A stretch of DNA of 64,000 bases, taken from contig CAWZYM010000185.1 in assembly GCA_963966185.1 (NCBI GenBank), forward strand, positions 310,001 through 374,000, written 5' to 3'. The position numbers were made by a program, and so were the translations under genes. Shown in pieces: positions 37,532 to 49,874 of the stretch (the first letter of the stretch is position 1; each line of letters opens with the position of its first letter). This stretch comes from Rhabditoides inermis. Taxonomy: Eukaryota; Nematoda; Chromadorea; Rhabditida; Rhabditidae. A model generated the notes under the pieces. That model was not told the DNA's origin and searched no databases. It was given only the letters and a program-made list of their open reading frames with translations.

Positions 37532-39953
37532 ATGACATTTGTGAACTATTTACAGACTGCATTTTCGGTAAGATACACAAGTTTATTGTTTTCAATCTAC
37601 ATACTTTTCAGATCGTCTCAGTACTTCTATACATTTTTTTGATTACAATCATTTTGAAATCAAAAAATGTATATTTACGATCTTCATTTTTTAAGCTATT
37701 TTGCGCTACAGGTAAAGTGTTTTCATGACATAGTTATTCGAACCGAACACATTTGAGGAATCGCGGACATTTGCCTAGCAATCAGTCAAGGCGCATTCAA
37801 TAAAATCGTGAGCTTCCACCTCAAAGACAAACACGAGCTGGATCTGTGCTACACAATACTTAATTCCATCATATATTATTCGATCGGGGCGCATTTCAAC
37901 GGCTTAATTCTCATGGCAGTGAATCGATTCACGTGCGTCTACTCCCCGTCCAAACACAATCGGGTATTTTCTGATTTAAGTCACTTAAGTCCCTCGTTTT
38001 GAGTGGTGGACACGCCGACTCACTTTTCGACTTGTCGTAGTTGCGTTCATCATTCCGATATGTATTTCAACTCGCTTCACTAGTACCGCCTTTCCGCTAT
38101 TCATCGAATCCGAAACCAAGGGATTGTATAAGTACATAAGCATGGATTATGACTTTCAAGCGGTACGTAATGCACCAAAAACATTATAGCTTTTCAAGTA
38201 TTTTTCAGAAAATGACTATCATCAGTATAAGCATTGTATCCCTAACAAGTTTAGTCAGTAGCGTGCTTTGCATTCTCACTCTTGTACTATGGAAGCGTCT
38301 GAAAACATCATCTAGTTCCATTAAGAGCATAAAACAGGTGAGGGTTTTAGTTTACATAAATATATGTATATTAATGTGTGTGTGTGATAACTTTTAAAAT
38401 CATATCGTAGGACCGCAATCTGTTCATTTTCACTATTCTTGTCACTTTACTTGACATAGTTCTTTGTATGCAACAGGTAAGATGATTGATTTACTTAATT
38501 TGAATAATTAAACCGCTTTGAATATCATGTACAAGTTAAAGTGAAAACTTCACTCAAAAAATGATATTCTACTGATGAAAAGTTTATGGAAACATGAAAT
38601 AACATCTACTAAACCTAGAACTTGAAAACTAGAACTTTTTTCATGAATTTAAACTATTTTTCGCCCCAAAAAATAATTGATTTTGAATGCTTTATGGGTA
38701 AAAAGTGAGGTTACATCACAGCTGAGTAACTAAAACGTCTTGAATGACGGTAATTTTGAAAGAAAATTTTGATTTGAAATTTAGTTTCTAGCATAAACTG
38801 AAGTCGTAGAAGCCGATAAACATATCCCTAAGTGATACGCATCTCGAGTTCAATAGTTATAGCCAGAATTTGTAAAGCGCGCCAATTCAAAGTTCATTTT
38901 TTTCCGATTGCGGATCAATAAAATTGTCACTTTAAGACTGTCACGTGCGAAAAAATGAGAACACAACTGCTTTTTATGAACATAACGTATTAAAAATGAA
39001 CAGAAAGTACATAAAACGCGTCGCAAACATTTGCACATAGAGTCTTAAGAGCCTGAGACGACGACTTGTACGGATGGAGTGTACTTGAAGGAACATACCA
39101 CTCTAAATTTCGTGTATGAAGTAAGACTATCAGATCATAGTCAATGAAAATACATTAGTTTCTTATTATTAATAATTCATATAGAAAAAATGCTAAGAAC
39201 TTGCAGAAAACGCGTCGAAATTTTTTTGCATTTTTCGAATATTGTTTATATAGTGAGCAAGTTGTGCAGTCATGAGTGTGCTTTCATCCTAATTCACACT
39301 CCTGACTGCACAACTTGTCCACAAAATACACTACGTGATGAAACTTGAACTTGAGACACATTTTTTTTGTTCTGTTCATTTAAAAAAAAATGTTTAAATT
39401 ATGAAAAGTGATTGTATTTTCACGTGCTTTTACGTGGTAGTCGTAGTTTACACACGAAATTTAAAGTGGTACGTTTCTTCAACGATCATCAAAATACACA
39501 CTATCTGCCCAAGATGTTTTTTTAGTACACTATATGCACAATATGCAAAAAATTGCAAAGCATGTCTTGCTTATTTTTCCTTATTGGTTTTCAAGTATGA
39601 CTGCATTTTCATGTGCTAATCGTAGTTTATGTACAAAGCTCAGAGTCGTTTATCTTTCCGAAAATAACAATGTCGCTCAGGCAATCGTCAAATATGCTAT
39701 CGATAGCTCAGACACTGAGCTGATGGTGTTCGCATATAGACAAGTAACATGGATTACTTCACTCATGATGTACATGTCACCGTATTCAATACTAGTATTG
39801 AGTGGGGAGTTGAGAAAAGAGGTGAGAACTGAAATGATCAAGAGTCTTTCAAGTAATTTTTTCGAGGTTGTCAAGCGTCTTCCATGGACACGAAATCGGA
39901 CTATGTCAGTGTCAACAGCAATGTTCTCTCAAGCTCCGCTTTCTCGACTTTAG
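37532..39953 (+). CDS. Receptor B: Srg/Srv-like 7TM chemoreceptor (307 aa), intact
   Basis: Exons 37,532-37,567, 37,612-37,711, 37,758-37,963, 38,004-38,162, 38,209-38,337, 38,411-38,476, 39,681-39,821, 39,867-39,953. Exon lengths 36, 100, 206, 159, 129, 66, 141 and 87 equal those of receptor A, and the phases close without a stop (924 nt). It starts MTFVNYLQTAFS. The helix-3 end reads NRFTCVYSPSKHNR and exon 4 starts WWTRRLTF, as expected for the NRF...P..H.(I)W junction of Srg/Srv receptors. The last helix is followed by SPYSILVLSGELRKE and a basic tail RLPWTRNRTMSVS. Start choice: ATG eleven codons before the first splice, conserved in A, B and C. Intron 6 is 1.2 kb because of a foldback insertion. 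The likely role is a sensory-neuron chemoreceptor, by family analogy. Confidence 0.85.
39090..39485. mobile_element. Foldback element in receptor B intron 6
   Basis: The left arm ggaacataccactctaaatt and right arm aaatttaaagtggtacgtttc are inverse, with the central hairpin ttgtgcagtcatgagtgtg / cacactcctgactgcacaa. Same family as 237-470 and 35,024-35,515. Confidence 0.75.
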
Positions 39954-40291
39954 TAGTGTACGCTACAACCATGGGCAGATTGTGTACTATGAATTGGATG
40001 TTGTGAATGTTTTTTGATAAACAAAGTTTTTAAACAAAAATACAAAACAAGGCTTTGTTTGCACACAAAATGTTGTGTAAGTTTGGTTTTTCCGTTCAAC
40101 GATGTATAGTCATAGAAGTTAGTTTTTGACTATGAAACGTTGCTTGACCCATAAAAAGATGAAACAAACCATAAAAACGCGAAAGAACGGCGTTTCCTCG
40201 TTAACCACACGCTTACTTAATTCGCAAGTGCAAAGCTTGGTAACGCGAACTCAAACTTCGCCATCTCGTCGATATGAGTTCGACAGCCCAT

Positions 40292-40370
40292 ATCGTTGTA
40301 GCGTTGTGGTAACGCGCACGCTTCGTAGACGTTGCTATGCCGGTTCGATTCCCGCAGTTTTGCCGAAATC
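40292..40370 (+). tRNA. tRNA-like sequence, likely tRNA-derived repeat
   Basis: gtagcgttgtggtaacgcgc resembles an A box and ccggttcgattcccgc is a good B box, 40 bp apart. No closed acceptor stem was identified. Confidence 0.35.
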
Positions 40371-40379
40371 TCAATAGTG

Positions 40380-41940
40380 AATTTCGATGAACTTTGGTAA
40401 TGCTAAACGCCCCTGTGCCTTCCAGCATGGTTTCTCAAGCCATCTGCATTATGATTCGATGAGACATCTGTGCAAGTCGAGTCGGACCTACACTACTGGC
40501 CGCGCTTTCTGAGTACGCGTCTACAACCAGTTCTTGCCTTCCTGTTCCTGTGACATCACTTCCGGTGTTTCATTGAGAACAGTTCTCGACCCGGTATTGT
40601 TCGGCATCTACTCGGCTGATTTCATCCTGCTCATCTCGCCATCTTCTAGATGAACGCTGACAAAGGTCTACATCACATGTTTGCCTGCTCTTCTGACGAT
40701 GATCCTCTACAGACCGCCATCAACGTCGTCGACAACTATAATATTATTCTGGGAGATAGTTCGCCAGATTACGGTAGAAAATCGATCTACTCTCTAGTCG
40801 CATTCGATCTACCTTCTAGTCGTAAGGAGACCCAAGTGCGCGCTTTCAAACGATAATATCGATCAAAGAAGCCGGCATGCGAATCAAAGAGGCCGCGCGA
40901 CACTCGACCATTTGCCCGCGCTGTCTGGCCTCTCTCGCTCGAAACTGAGTTTCGCCAACTGACCCCGGCTGGCAATAACAGAAACTATCCACCAGGCGGC
41001 GACTATAAGGCGACTTTACATGGCAACTTCTCTTTGCTGGTCACCGGGCCAAGATTCTCCACATAAAAGCAAGTTTATTACCGTGTACATATGAGAGAAG
41101 CTGTGCAAGACATCATAGAGAGCATTTGCATACAATATGGAGAAAAGAGAAAACAAAAAGTGGAAGATAAAACAGAAAGCATCGAATGTTGACTACAGTC
41201 TACGATTCTTCAAAGCTGGCAACAAATGGGGATCACTTTCCAAAAAAAAGGAATTTACAGTTTTTTTTTAGTTTCGCAGACATTACTATGGAAGGAGGAT
41301 GTGAGTTCCAAAGCCTCTAAGTTCTGTTGAAAAACGCGCTGCTCTTTAGTGCTGTAATTGAGACGTGAAAAAAACGATATTCGGTGGCCGGCGCTGCCGG
41401 TGATTTTGACAAGAAAGTAGTCGACTTGATTGATTATCACCTCCACCCTGCACTTTAGCCGCCACTGCGCACCAATTCACGCCAACGCCTACAATCGCGC
41501 TTACTGCATCTATTGCTCGCTGGTCTCTACTAATCAGCAGTTTTTCTCGACATCCACACAACCTACGTTCGACCTTTTCTCGAGTAGGATATCTGCATCT
41601 TTAATAGTAAACAACTCTAATATGCTCCTGAATCTAAGACACTTCGATATTCGATTTTTGATTTCCGATTTAGAAGATGTGAATAATAATAATAATGCGC
41701 GTTTCCTTCGTTTCACTCGTGTTATTGAATTTATCCTAATGTCAAAGTAAGTCATGTACCGAGAGAAAAATGGGTGATGAAGTCACTAGTACCACTAGTT
41801 CATACAAAACTTGTCTATCGCGAATAATTATATACAATGGCGAGAGGAACCATACTGCAACCGTGAAGCAGCGGAGAGGATACAAACTTTGTCACCCATT
41901 CAGTCTCGGTAGTCGGTAGTTATGTTAGCGTTAGCCATGA
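40380..41940. other. No gene recognised; contains the inverse ~220-bp repeat
   Basis: 40,760-40,990 is the inverse copy of the repeat at 15,765-15,990. The rest (40,380-40,760 and 41,000-41,940) shows only short frames without motifs. Comparison with the A/D and C/F pairs (gaps of 553 and 349 bp) shows that most of 40,130-43,120 is extra sequence inserted between receptors B and E. Confidence 0.45.
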
Positions 41941-41944
41941 AGCT

Positions 41945-42216
41945 GACTACGCCACGCGATTCTAAGCCTGCACACCTCCAACAACGGCGCCACGTCGAAA
42001 GTCCTCGTGATGTTCTACAAGATCCTGGCCGGATTCATCGCCATTGACCGGGAAGAGTTGTTTGACCTACACCTTTCCCGGCGTTCACGCATGTTATACG
42101 GACGATTCGACCTCAGTTCCGAGTCAGCGCCCGAGAACATGTGTTTGATGTTCTCAGCGTTCCCTTTTATTATTTTCTCATTCTCGTTTTTACATAGACG
42201 CTGTTTGAACACATGA
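41945..42216 (+). pseudogene. LINE ORF2 C-terminal fragment
   Basis: The frame reads NNGATSKVLVMFYKILAGFI AIDREELFDLHLSRRSRMLY. This is the F.YKIL.G...i..eelF.l..sR.sR motif at the C-terminus of jockey/RTE-type reverse transcriptase proteins. It is a short, 5'-truncated relic, different from the LINE at 21.6-24.4 kb. Confidence 0.6.
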
Positions 42217-42654
42217 CTATGCCTGTTGCGCTTTTTTCCGCCGTTTGCCATCAAAGACTCCCAATTTGAGACTCGTTTTGTTGTTTGTTGTGTTCTTTTT
42301 TTTTGTTCGCGCGTTAGCGTTTCGCACAAATGATCCTGCGCGAAAACCCTCGAGCAAGGCGATGCAGAAGCTCACGAGGATGCAGTACTACTAGCTCGAG
42401 GAGATACATGCGATTACGTGGAAGCAAAGAAACACCCGGAGCCTCTCCACTGTCTACTATAGTACTCTAATGGATTGGCCTGATTATCGATCAAAAATCA
42501 TCGTCCACCACTAACCTCTATTGCTAAACTGTGTTCTCCCGGCGTTAGCCTACCAAGATCTTGGCCCTACTGCATGCTTCAATTCATGAAGTTTCCGCCA
42601 TTTCTCCAGTTCAAATATCCCCGCACCATTCGCGCGCCATTACTGTCGTCGTTA

Positions 42655-42964
42655 AGGGAGTGTACACTCGGAATTTCTAAGTTGAGTTAACACCGGGATG
42701 TGAAAATATGATAAATAAATGATGCACTTTTGTCAACACAACTTTGTGCCAGAGTTACCTAAAAGTCGGTGAAAAATCCCGTTGGACATTGAAAATGGCA
42801 CAACTGGCACCGATTTCTGTGTTTCGACACAATTTGCGCTGAAGTTTCATCGACAAGCAGGCGTTTTCAGCAAGTACAGCTTGTACCAACGAACTGCCAC
42901 GATTTCATCATATTTTCACATCCCGATGCTAACTCAACTTCAAAATTCAGAGTGAACACTCCCT
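42655..42964. mobile_element. 310-bp MITE with TTA duplication (Harbinger-like)
   Basis: Ends AGGGAGTGTACACTC and GAGTGAACACTCCCT with TTA on both sides (42,652-42,654 and 42,965-42,967). Subterminal arms ttgagttaacaccgggatgtgaaaatatga and its inverse extend the foldback. AGGGAGTG-like ends with TTA duplications fit PIF/Harbinger MITEs. A related half-arm is at 62,170-62,215. Confidence 0.7.
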
Positions 42965-43344
42965 TTAATCGGTGCTTCACCGACGGCACATGTAAGAGAG
43001 TGAGTTGGCCAGAGAGCACGAGAAGGTTTTTTTGGAAATTGCGCGCAAGTAGAACTATCGTTCGGCCTTTGTCACTATTGAATAATAGATACAATTGAAA
43101 CGTAATAGTTATAAACGCGTATCGGCTTTCTGGGCTTCGTTGCTTCATTCGATAAGTTCTCGTAGTAAGAGCGTTTTCTTTTTAAAAAGATGACAACTCA
43201 AACAGTAAGACGTCATAATCGAAAATCAGGTTTAAAAAACGAAAAATCGATGAAAAATAAATAAAAACCAAAAACACACGGAAGAATAAGCTCATTGTCA
43301 AACATTGTGTTGAGACATCCGTGAAAAGAGTGAGACGCTGACTA

Positions 43345-44874
43345 TTATTTCTTGAGTGCCCAAGATTGCTTCAGTTGAGCGAAGTAGGCTTCTTTATCGA
43401 TGTGCCCAGCCCAGAGCCCAGAGATTACGACCACTCGCGACTTGCTCTCTTTTCTGAAAACAGTAGAAAAGAACCTTGTGAAGTCCCAACGTCGACCAAA
43501 AAAAATGCAATTATACTGTGTCACTGTGTCTCTACGTTCTCCTGGCAGATAAAGACTATTCTACTAGTAAAGCTTCCAAATGACTGGTTCATACCTTAGC
43601 AGTCGGTTTAGTACATTCATTATCAATTCGTTGCGATCTCGCAGACACCCGGTCGACGAGATGGCGATAATATCGCAACAGCTGAATATTGTGTAATTAC
43701 TTTTTGTGAATACTTAATAAGCTGCCTTACATCACGAATGTGAGTTCGGCTATCGACAACAGGAAGTTGACAGCGTGTTGATCGTGGCGGAAGACGATGA
43801 AAGGAACGACGACACTGCCGACGATGATCAGGCAAGAGACGGCTACGACCATGTAGAGACTGCGGATCAACTAGAGAGCTTTGGTCACACTTTGTCACAC
43901 AATAACACTCATTTTGACAGTGTCTATCCGCAAAATAGCATGTTCTTACTCATATACTTCTTCTTGTTTGAAACAAGTACTTGAGAAAGAATACTTGAGA
44001 AAGAGCATCACCTACCTTCACTAAGTGACAGTTTTCCAGTAGCTGATATCTGGCGGACAGCGAATATTCCGATGGGTTTGGGTCTTTTTTGATTTTTTCG
44101 AGAAGCTCGTTGTTCCAACGAACCAGCCAGAACGACATCTGCAACGGTAATGTAACAAAGTTAAAGAAGAACTCCGAGGAACATTGGAGTAAGTGTCAAT
44201 GATAGAAACTCGTTTGTTATTAATCCAAATATCAGTTTCATATTTCATTAGTGTGAACAGTTATGCAGATTTAATTACTTGTGTACGCTTGCTAGCGACA
44301 AATACTTGAACAAATGGGAACACGCGCCAATGACCTCTTAGCCATTGGCATTCTAACAGTCTACGCCTCAGCGATTGTACACTCTCTATCGCACTTGCTG
44401 CCAGCCGGTATCTGTTTCGCGCGTATTAATTCTAAACAGTCTGTTCGAGGCGCAATAATTTTACAGCGGGCGAGATTCCCCGGAATTCTTCTTTATTTCA
44501 AGTGATGAACGAACCGTTAGTATGCAAATTATACCAAACATCACAACAATACCAGCAACAATTAGATCGTAATCATCTGAATAAGTTCGTGAATACTACA
44601 TTTCGTACTTCTCACTTATAGAACTGTTCATATAAATGATCACTGTTGAACCAGAAAAAATCAAGTCGAAAACAACAATGAAAGCTGGAATGTACAATCG
44701 TTTTTTCGTTCATAGTCTTGAATAAATTTCGTCGCGAAAAATCTCTAAAGTTCCGCATCAACACTGTTTTTAACATCCGTTTTACCTCAATCAAAAACGC
44801 TAGATAGGAACTGATTGTGTAAAATGGGAAAATTGTTCGCAGAAAGGAAACCATGAGTACGACATCTGTCACAT
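43345..44874 (-). CDS. Receptor E: Sra/Srab/Srb-like 7TM chemoreceptor, one apparent frameshift, N-terminus not found
   Basis: Minus-strand exons 44,874-44,786 (VTDVVLMVSFLRTIFPFYTI ... YLAFLIE), ~44,731-44,640 (RFFATKFIQDYERKNDCTF then AFIVVFDLIFSGSTVIIYMN), ~44,580-44,515 (DDYDLIVAGIVVMFGIICIL), 44,138-44,016 (MSFWLVRWNNELLEK ... SARYQLLENCHLVK), 43,870-43,731 (LYMVVAVSCLIIVGSVVVPF), 43,681-43,595 and 43,453-43,345 (AYFAQLKQSWALKK, TAA). The E|RFFAT..I..YE and SARYQ..EN motifs are characteristic of the Sra/Srab/Srb superfamily. Between KNDCTF and AFIVV one base appears to be missing near 44,690, so the copy may be a pseudogene. The exon(s) for helices 1-2 should lie right of 44,880, but the sequence reaches a Helitron and the tandem duplication at 45,009. 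Convergent with receptor B. Confidence 0.72.
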
Positions 44875-45017
44875 CTAAAAGTAGGTTCAAACTTCAACAA
44901 GAAAGAGTCGCTAACTCTGAGGTGCCATCTGAAATTGCATGAGTTTCAAACGAGAAACGTTGTTCACTGTACACATCGATATAAGAATGCAACATGGAAT
45001 CTGAAAATGATGCTAAA

Positions 45018-48000
45018 TTATCTTTTAAAAGTACTTCCGTAAAAAGTGTTGTTTGTGTTAACCTGATTCAAGAAAAGCGCATGCATATATTATTAATTTT
45101 CGAAAAATCAAATCGTAAACACCTGAACATGAAAACTAACACAAACTTGCTCTTTCAAACGAATATAGAATAGTTACACGTAACATTCAGAATAATACGA
45201 TTGTTTTGTTTATTTAGTGTTTTTTGCGGTTTATTATTTATGGTTTATCAGTAAAATAAAATGTTATTCGTGATGTTGTTTGACTCAATGTTTCAGGTAT
45301 AAATGTCAAAAAAAACAAAACATGGAATTATTCAACATTAATTATTCAAAAATTATTCAACGTTTTGAAAGAGCAAGTTTGTGTTAGTTTTCATGTTCAG
45401 GTGTTTACGATTTGATTTTTCGAAAATTAATAATATATGCATGCGCTTTTCTTGAATCAGGTTAACACAAACAACACTTTTTACGGAAGTACTTTTAAAA
45501 GATAATATATGTCCTTTTGTTGAATTTCATAGAAATTTTCTCTCTCGTCTTCATACATGTAACATGTTCTTCTCTCATTATTTCATCAATTTCATTTCAA
45601 ATTTTTTCGATATTTTCTCGTTCTCTCGTTCTCTCCTTCCATTCCTTCCCTCCTTCTCTCCTTCTTTCCTTCTCTCCTCCTCTCCTTTCCTCCTTCTCTC
45701 CTCCCATTCCTTCCCTCCTTCTCTCCTTCTCCCCTTCTCTCCTCCTCTCCTCCTCTCCTTCCCTCCTTCCCTCCTTCCCTCCTTCTTTCCTTCTCTCTTT
45801 CTCTCGTTCTCTCTTTCTCTCGTTCTCTCTTTCTCTCGTTCTCTCGTTATCCCTTTCTCTCTTTCTCTCGTTCTCTAGTTCTCTCGTTCTCTCGTTCTCT
45901 CTTTCTCCCTTTCTCTCTTTTCTCTCTTTCTCTCGTTCTCTCTTTTCTCTCTTTTCTCTCTTTCTCTCGTTCTCTCTTTCTCTCGTTCTCTCGTTCTCTC
46001 GTTCTCTCGTTCTCTCGTTCTCTCCGTCTCTCCGTCTCTCCTTCTCTCCTTCCCTCCTTCCCCCCTTCTCCCTTTCTCTCTTTCTCTCGTTCTCTCGTTC
46101 TCTCGTTATCTAGTTCTCTCGTTATTTCGTTTTCTCTTTCTCTCGTTCTCTCGTTCTCTCGTTCTCTCGTTCTCTCGTTCTCTCGTTCTCGCGTGTCTCC
46201 TTCTCTTCTTCTCTCCTTCCCTCCTTCCCTCCTTCTCCCTTTCTCTTTTTCTCTAGTTCTCCAGTTCTCTCTTTCTCTCGTTCTCTCTTTCTCTCTTTCT
46301 CTCTTTCTCTCTTTCTCTCGTTCTCTCGTTCTCTCGTTCTCTCGTTTCTCGTTCTCTCGTTCTCTCGTTTTCTCCGTCTCTCCGTCTCTCCTTCTCTTCT
46401 TCCCTCCTTCCCTCCTACCACCCTCCTTCTCTCTTTCTCTCGTTCTCTCGTTCTCTAGTTATATCGTTCTCTCTTTCTTTCGTTCTCTCTTTCTCTTGTT
46501 CTCTCTTTCTCTTGTTTTCTCGTTCTCTCGTTCTCTCGTTCTCTCGTTCTCTCTTTATCTCGTTCTCTCTTTCTATCCTTCTCTCGTTCTCTCGTTCTCT
46601 CGTTCTCTCGTTCTCTCCGTCTCTCCTTCTCTTCTTCCCTCCTTCTCTCCTTCTCTCTTTCTCTCTTTCTCTCGTTCTCTATTTCTCTCGTTATATCGTT
46701 ATATCGTTCTCTCTTTTTCTCGTTCTCTCGTGCTCTCGTTTTCTCGTTCTCTCGTTCTCTCGTTGTCTCGTTGTCTCGTTGTCTCGTTCTCTCGTTGTCT
46801 CGTTCTCTCCTTCTTTCCTTCCCTCCTTCCCGCCTTCTCACTTTCTCTCTTTCTCTCGTTCTCTAGTTCTCTCGTTATATCGTTCTCTCTTTCACTCGTT
46901 TTCTCTTTCTATCGGTTTCTCTTTCTCTCGTTCTCTCATTATCTCTTTCTCTCTTTCTCTCTTTCTCTCTTTCTCTCTTTCTCTCTTTCTCTCTTTCTCT
47001 CTTTCTCTCTTTCTCTCTTTCTCTATTTCTCTCTTTCTCTCTTTCTCTTTTTTCTCTAGTTCTCTCCTTCTCTCCTTCTCTTCTTCTCTCCATCCCTCCT
47101 TCCCTCCTTCTCCCTTTCTCTCTTTCTCTCGTTCTCTAGCTCTCTCGTTATATCGTTCTCTCTTTCTCTCGTTTTCTCTTTCTCTCGTTTTCTCGTTTTC
47201 TCGTTCTCTCTTTCTCTCTTTCTCTCCTTCCCTCCTTCCCTCCTCCTCCCATTCTCTCTTTCTCTCGTTCTCTAATTCTCTCGTTATATCGTTCTCGCTT
47301 TCTCTCGTTCTCTCTTTATCTCTTTCTCTCTTTCTTTCGTTCTCTAGTTCTCTCGTTCTCTCTTTCTATCCTTCTCTTCTTCTCTCCATCCCTCCTTCCC
47401 TCCTTCTCCCTTTCTCTCTTTCTCTCGTTCTCTAGCTCTCTCGTTCTCTTTTTATATCTTTCTCTCTTTCTCTGGTTCTCTCGTTCTCTCGTTCTCTCTT
47501 TCTATCCTTCTCTCGTTCTCTCGTTCTCTCGTTCTCTCCGTCTCTCCTTCCCTCCTTCCCTCCTCTCTTTTTCTCCTTTTCTCTCGTTATATCGTTCTCT
47601 CGTTCTCTCGTTCTCTCGTTCTCTCGTTCTCTCGTTCTCTCGTTCTCTCGTTCTCTCGTTCTCTCGTTCTCTCTTTCTCTCTCCCCTTACTAAATTCCTA
47701 CTGATCGCAGCCACCAAAGTACATCTGTCTCTCTCCAAACAGCGTGCTCTCTCGCGTGCTCTCGCGCTCGCCCGCCAGCAGAGGGCTAGCTATCAGCTAG
47801 CGTGACTGGAAACGACACCCACCCACACGCTGGCCTTTCGCCTAGTGCGAGTGCGAGATCGCTCATAACTTCTTTCGGAGAAAAGATACAAAGATGCCGT
47901 CAATTAGTGATCTGCCCTATGGAACCGTGCGAATCTAACTAACATAAATTGGAAGACTTCACATTGTTGCTAACATGTCCTTTGGATATCGCTACTTGAA

Positions 48001-48058
48001 AATTCTGGCGCGAGCCTTATTTTAACCCAAGAGAGAGGGCGCTGCGCGCCCTCTCTAA
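45018..48058 (+). mobile_element. Helitron copy 2 (3,041 bp)
   Basis: Starts TTATCTTTTAAAAGTAC after gatgctaaA and ends in the GC hairpin plus CTAA at 48,058 before TGAAATTAGG. Same layout as the copy in receptor A; a few 8-bp satellite units more. Confidence 0.92.
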
Positions 48059-48857
48059 TGAAATTAGGTCGAACAATTTAGTGAATCACTTTCAAGTTTT
48101 CATGCAATTTTGTTGTTTTTGCGAATAAGTAGCATACAAATAACATGATAGGAATACTTATGATTTCAAAAACCATCTAAAAATGATACAGTACATATGT
48201 GGCATTGTGAAATAACTAACCTCTATACAATAAACATACTCGAACCAGTGATAATAACCAGATTTTCGGGCTAATGCATCATCGCAAAATATGGGTAACG
48301 TATAGTTCTCAATTCGTAGCATAGGAAAATGATTAACTCTTTCGGTATGGAATCATGCCGGCTGCCGTTTGCAAGTTTGTGTGGCAAAAGATCACTAATT
48401 TCAGCTGTCAATGTTTGTAGAAACACAAACTGAAATATGATAACTAATGAGTTGTGAACGAATGAGTTGTCATACTAAGGAAGTGCAGAAAATAGATTTG
48501 AATGACGCCCGTGAAAGGACAAATCGTAAAACTTTTAAGATTCTATTATGAAAAAAAGCGAACAAACAAGGCATGCATAACTTTATACTACAGTTTCTAA
48601 AGTGAGGTTAGAATGCAATCAAAACGCTTTGTTTTTGTACATAATCATAATAATCAACAAGTCTACCTATAGATGGATTGATTGTTCGTGTGTAAAACAG
48701 TTGCACTTTTCTAGTTAACTGTGTTAAAGCGTACACAGAAGATTGATATTTCATTCAAACAGACACATGCAGCTACTATGACAAATCGAGAACTATATGC
48801 ATCGTTTTTCACAATCCGGTGCTAACTCAACTTCGAAAATCAGAGGGTACGCAACCT
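48059..48857. other. AT-rich segment, no gene recognised
   Basis: No splice-bounded coding segment or repeat was recognised here or in the duplicate at 54,614-55,412, which is nearly identical. Confidence 0.4.
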
Positions 48858-49068
48858 TTAACTACAAAAATGAAGAAACTTATTTTCCGTGCGGACGACA
48901 CACCGGGCAGTCGGTGAAAACGATTTCGCAGGCTGCACTATCGGAAGAGCGTGGTCATTTCTCGTCGCACTTGGAAGAGTACTAGTACTAGATCATTTTC
49001 ACCGAGTGCCCGGTGTGTGGTCCCGCACAGAAAATAAGTATCTTCATTTCTGTAGTTAAATGTACGAA
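48858..49068. mobile_element. Foldback MITE (~210 bp), duplicated at 55,413-55,623
   Basis: Arms ctttaactacaaaaatgaag ... gacacaccgggcagtcggtgaaaa and the inverse ttttcaccgagtgcccggtg ... cttcatttctgtagttaaa. The small frame starting near 48,797 is not a gene. Confidence 0.7.
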
Positions 49069-49188
49069 TGCCCCAACTATCTCCCTGAAGAAAACTATAA
49101 GACTATAACTAACTCTTTACACATGCATTATGCCACTATGAAGAATTTTTTTTTTAAATTATTTATCATTCTCTTCTTTCTCGTCGCG

Positions 49189-49262
49189 GCGGTAGCGCAG
49201 TGGATGTGTGCGCGGCTCTCAATCGAAAGGTCGCGGGTTCGATGCGGCCCGTGGGCCGAAAG
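49189..49262 (+). tRNA. tRNA-like sequence (copy at 55,745-55,818)
   Basis: ggcggtagcgcagtggatgt carries a good A box and ggtcgcgggttcgatgc a B box. It resembles the tRNA-like heads elsewhere in the window and lacks a clear acceptor stem; probably a tRNA-derived repeat. Confidence 0.4.
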
Positions 49263-49816
49263 AAGTTCCGCTACCGCGGTGGGTTGGCGACCACCCTGAC
49301 ACGTTGTCAGCCGATAGCCAGAAGACACATCGTCATCGTGGATTCTCATTGCTGGTTTACTGGAACCATTCTACTGCAACTTCTACCTGTTCATTGTCAT
49401 TGTTCACAGGCATTTCATGTGTGGCGCATCACTTGTGGTGTAATAAATTTATTTTATTTTTTTCTCGCAGAAAAAAAAACACACATGGCGTCTCGTCATT
49501 AAAACTTTTTAAGCCTGCTTGTTTCGTATTTTTTTGTGTATCAAAAAAAAACCGAAATTGGCTGATATCAGCCCGGAAAAGGATTTTGATATATGAAAAC
49601 TGCTGAAGTAATGTTAGTGAACAAAACGGTTTATTAGCATATTCATCGCGATTTGTACAAACAAATAGTGTAACCAAGTGAGACATGACATTCTGACTAG
49701 ATGAAGAGAAACGAAATGGCCCGGAAACAAGTGAAAAATGAAAGCGACACACAATCAAATATTGAAATACTGGGTGCACACGGTGTGAGCAGTAGGTTGA
49801 GCATCGAAAAGACCTA

Positions 49817-49874
49817 CTCTCTCTATCTATCTCTCTCTCTCTCTCTTTCTTTCTCTCTTTCTTTCTCTCTTTCT
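49817..49874. repeat. (CT)n tract abutting the otopetrin stop codon
   Basis: ctctctatctatctctctct... ends directly at the CTA complement of the TAG stop at 49,875. The same arrangement is seen in the third copy at 62,555-62,590. Confidence 0.85.

Noticed and set aside
49208..49606. Frames of 100-183 codons around the tRNA-like sequence and the otopetrin end, duplicated at 55.7-56.5 kb
   Set aside because: They are conserved only because of the segmental duplication; the otopetrin reading frame (FRFHSSAC..) lies in another phase on the minus strand.
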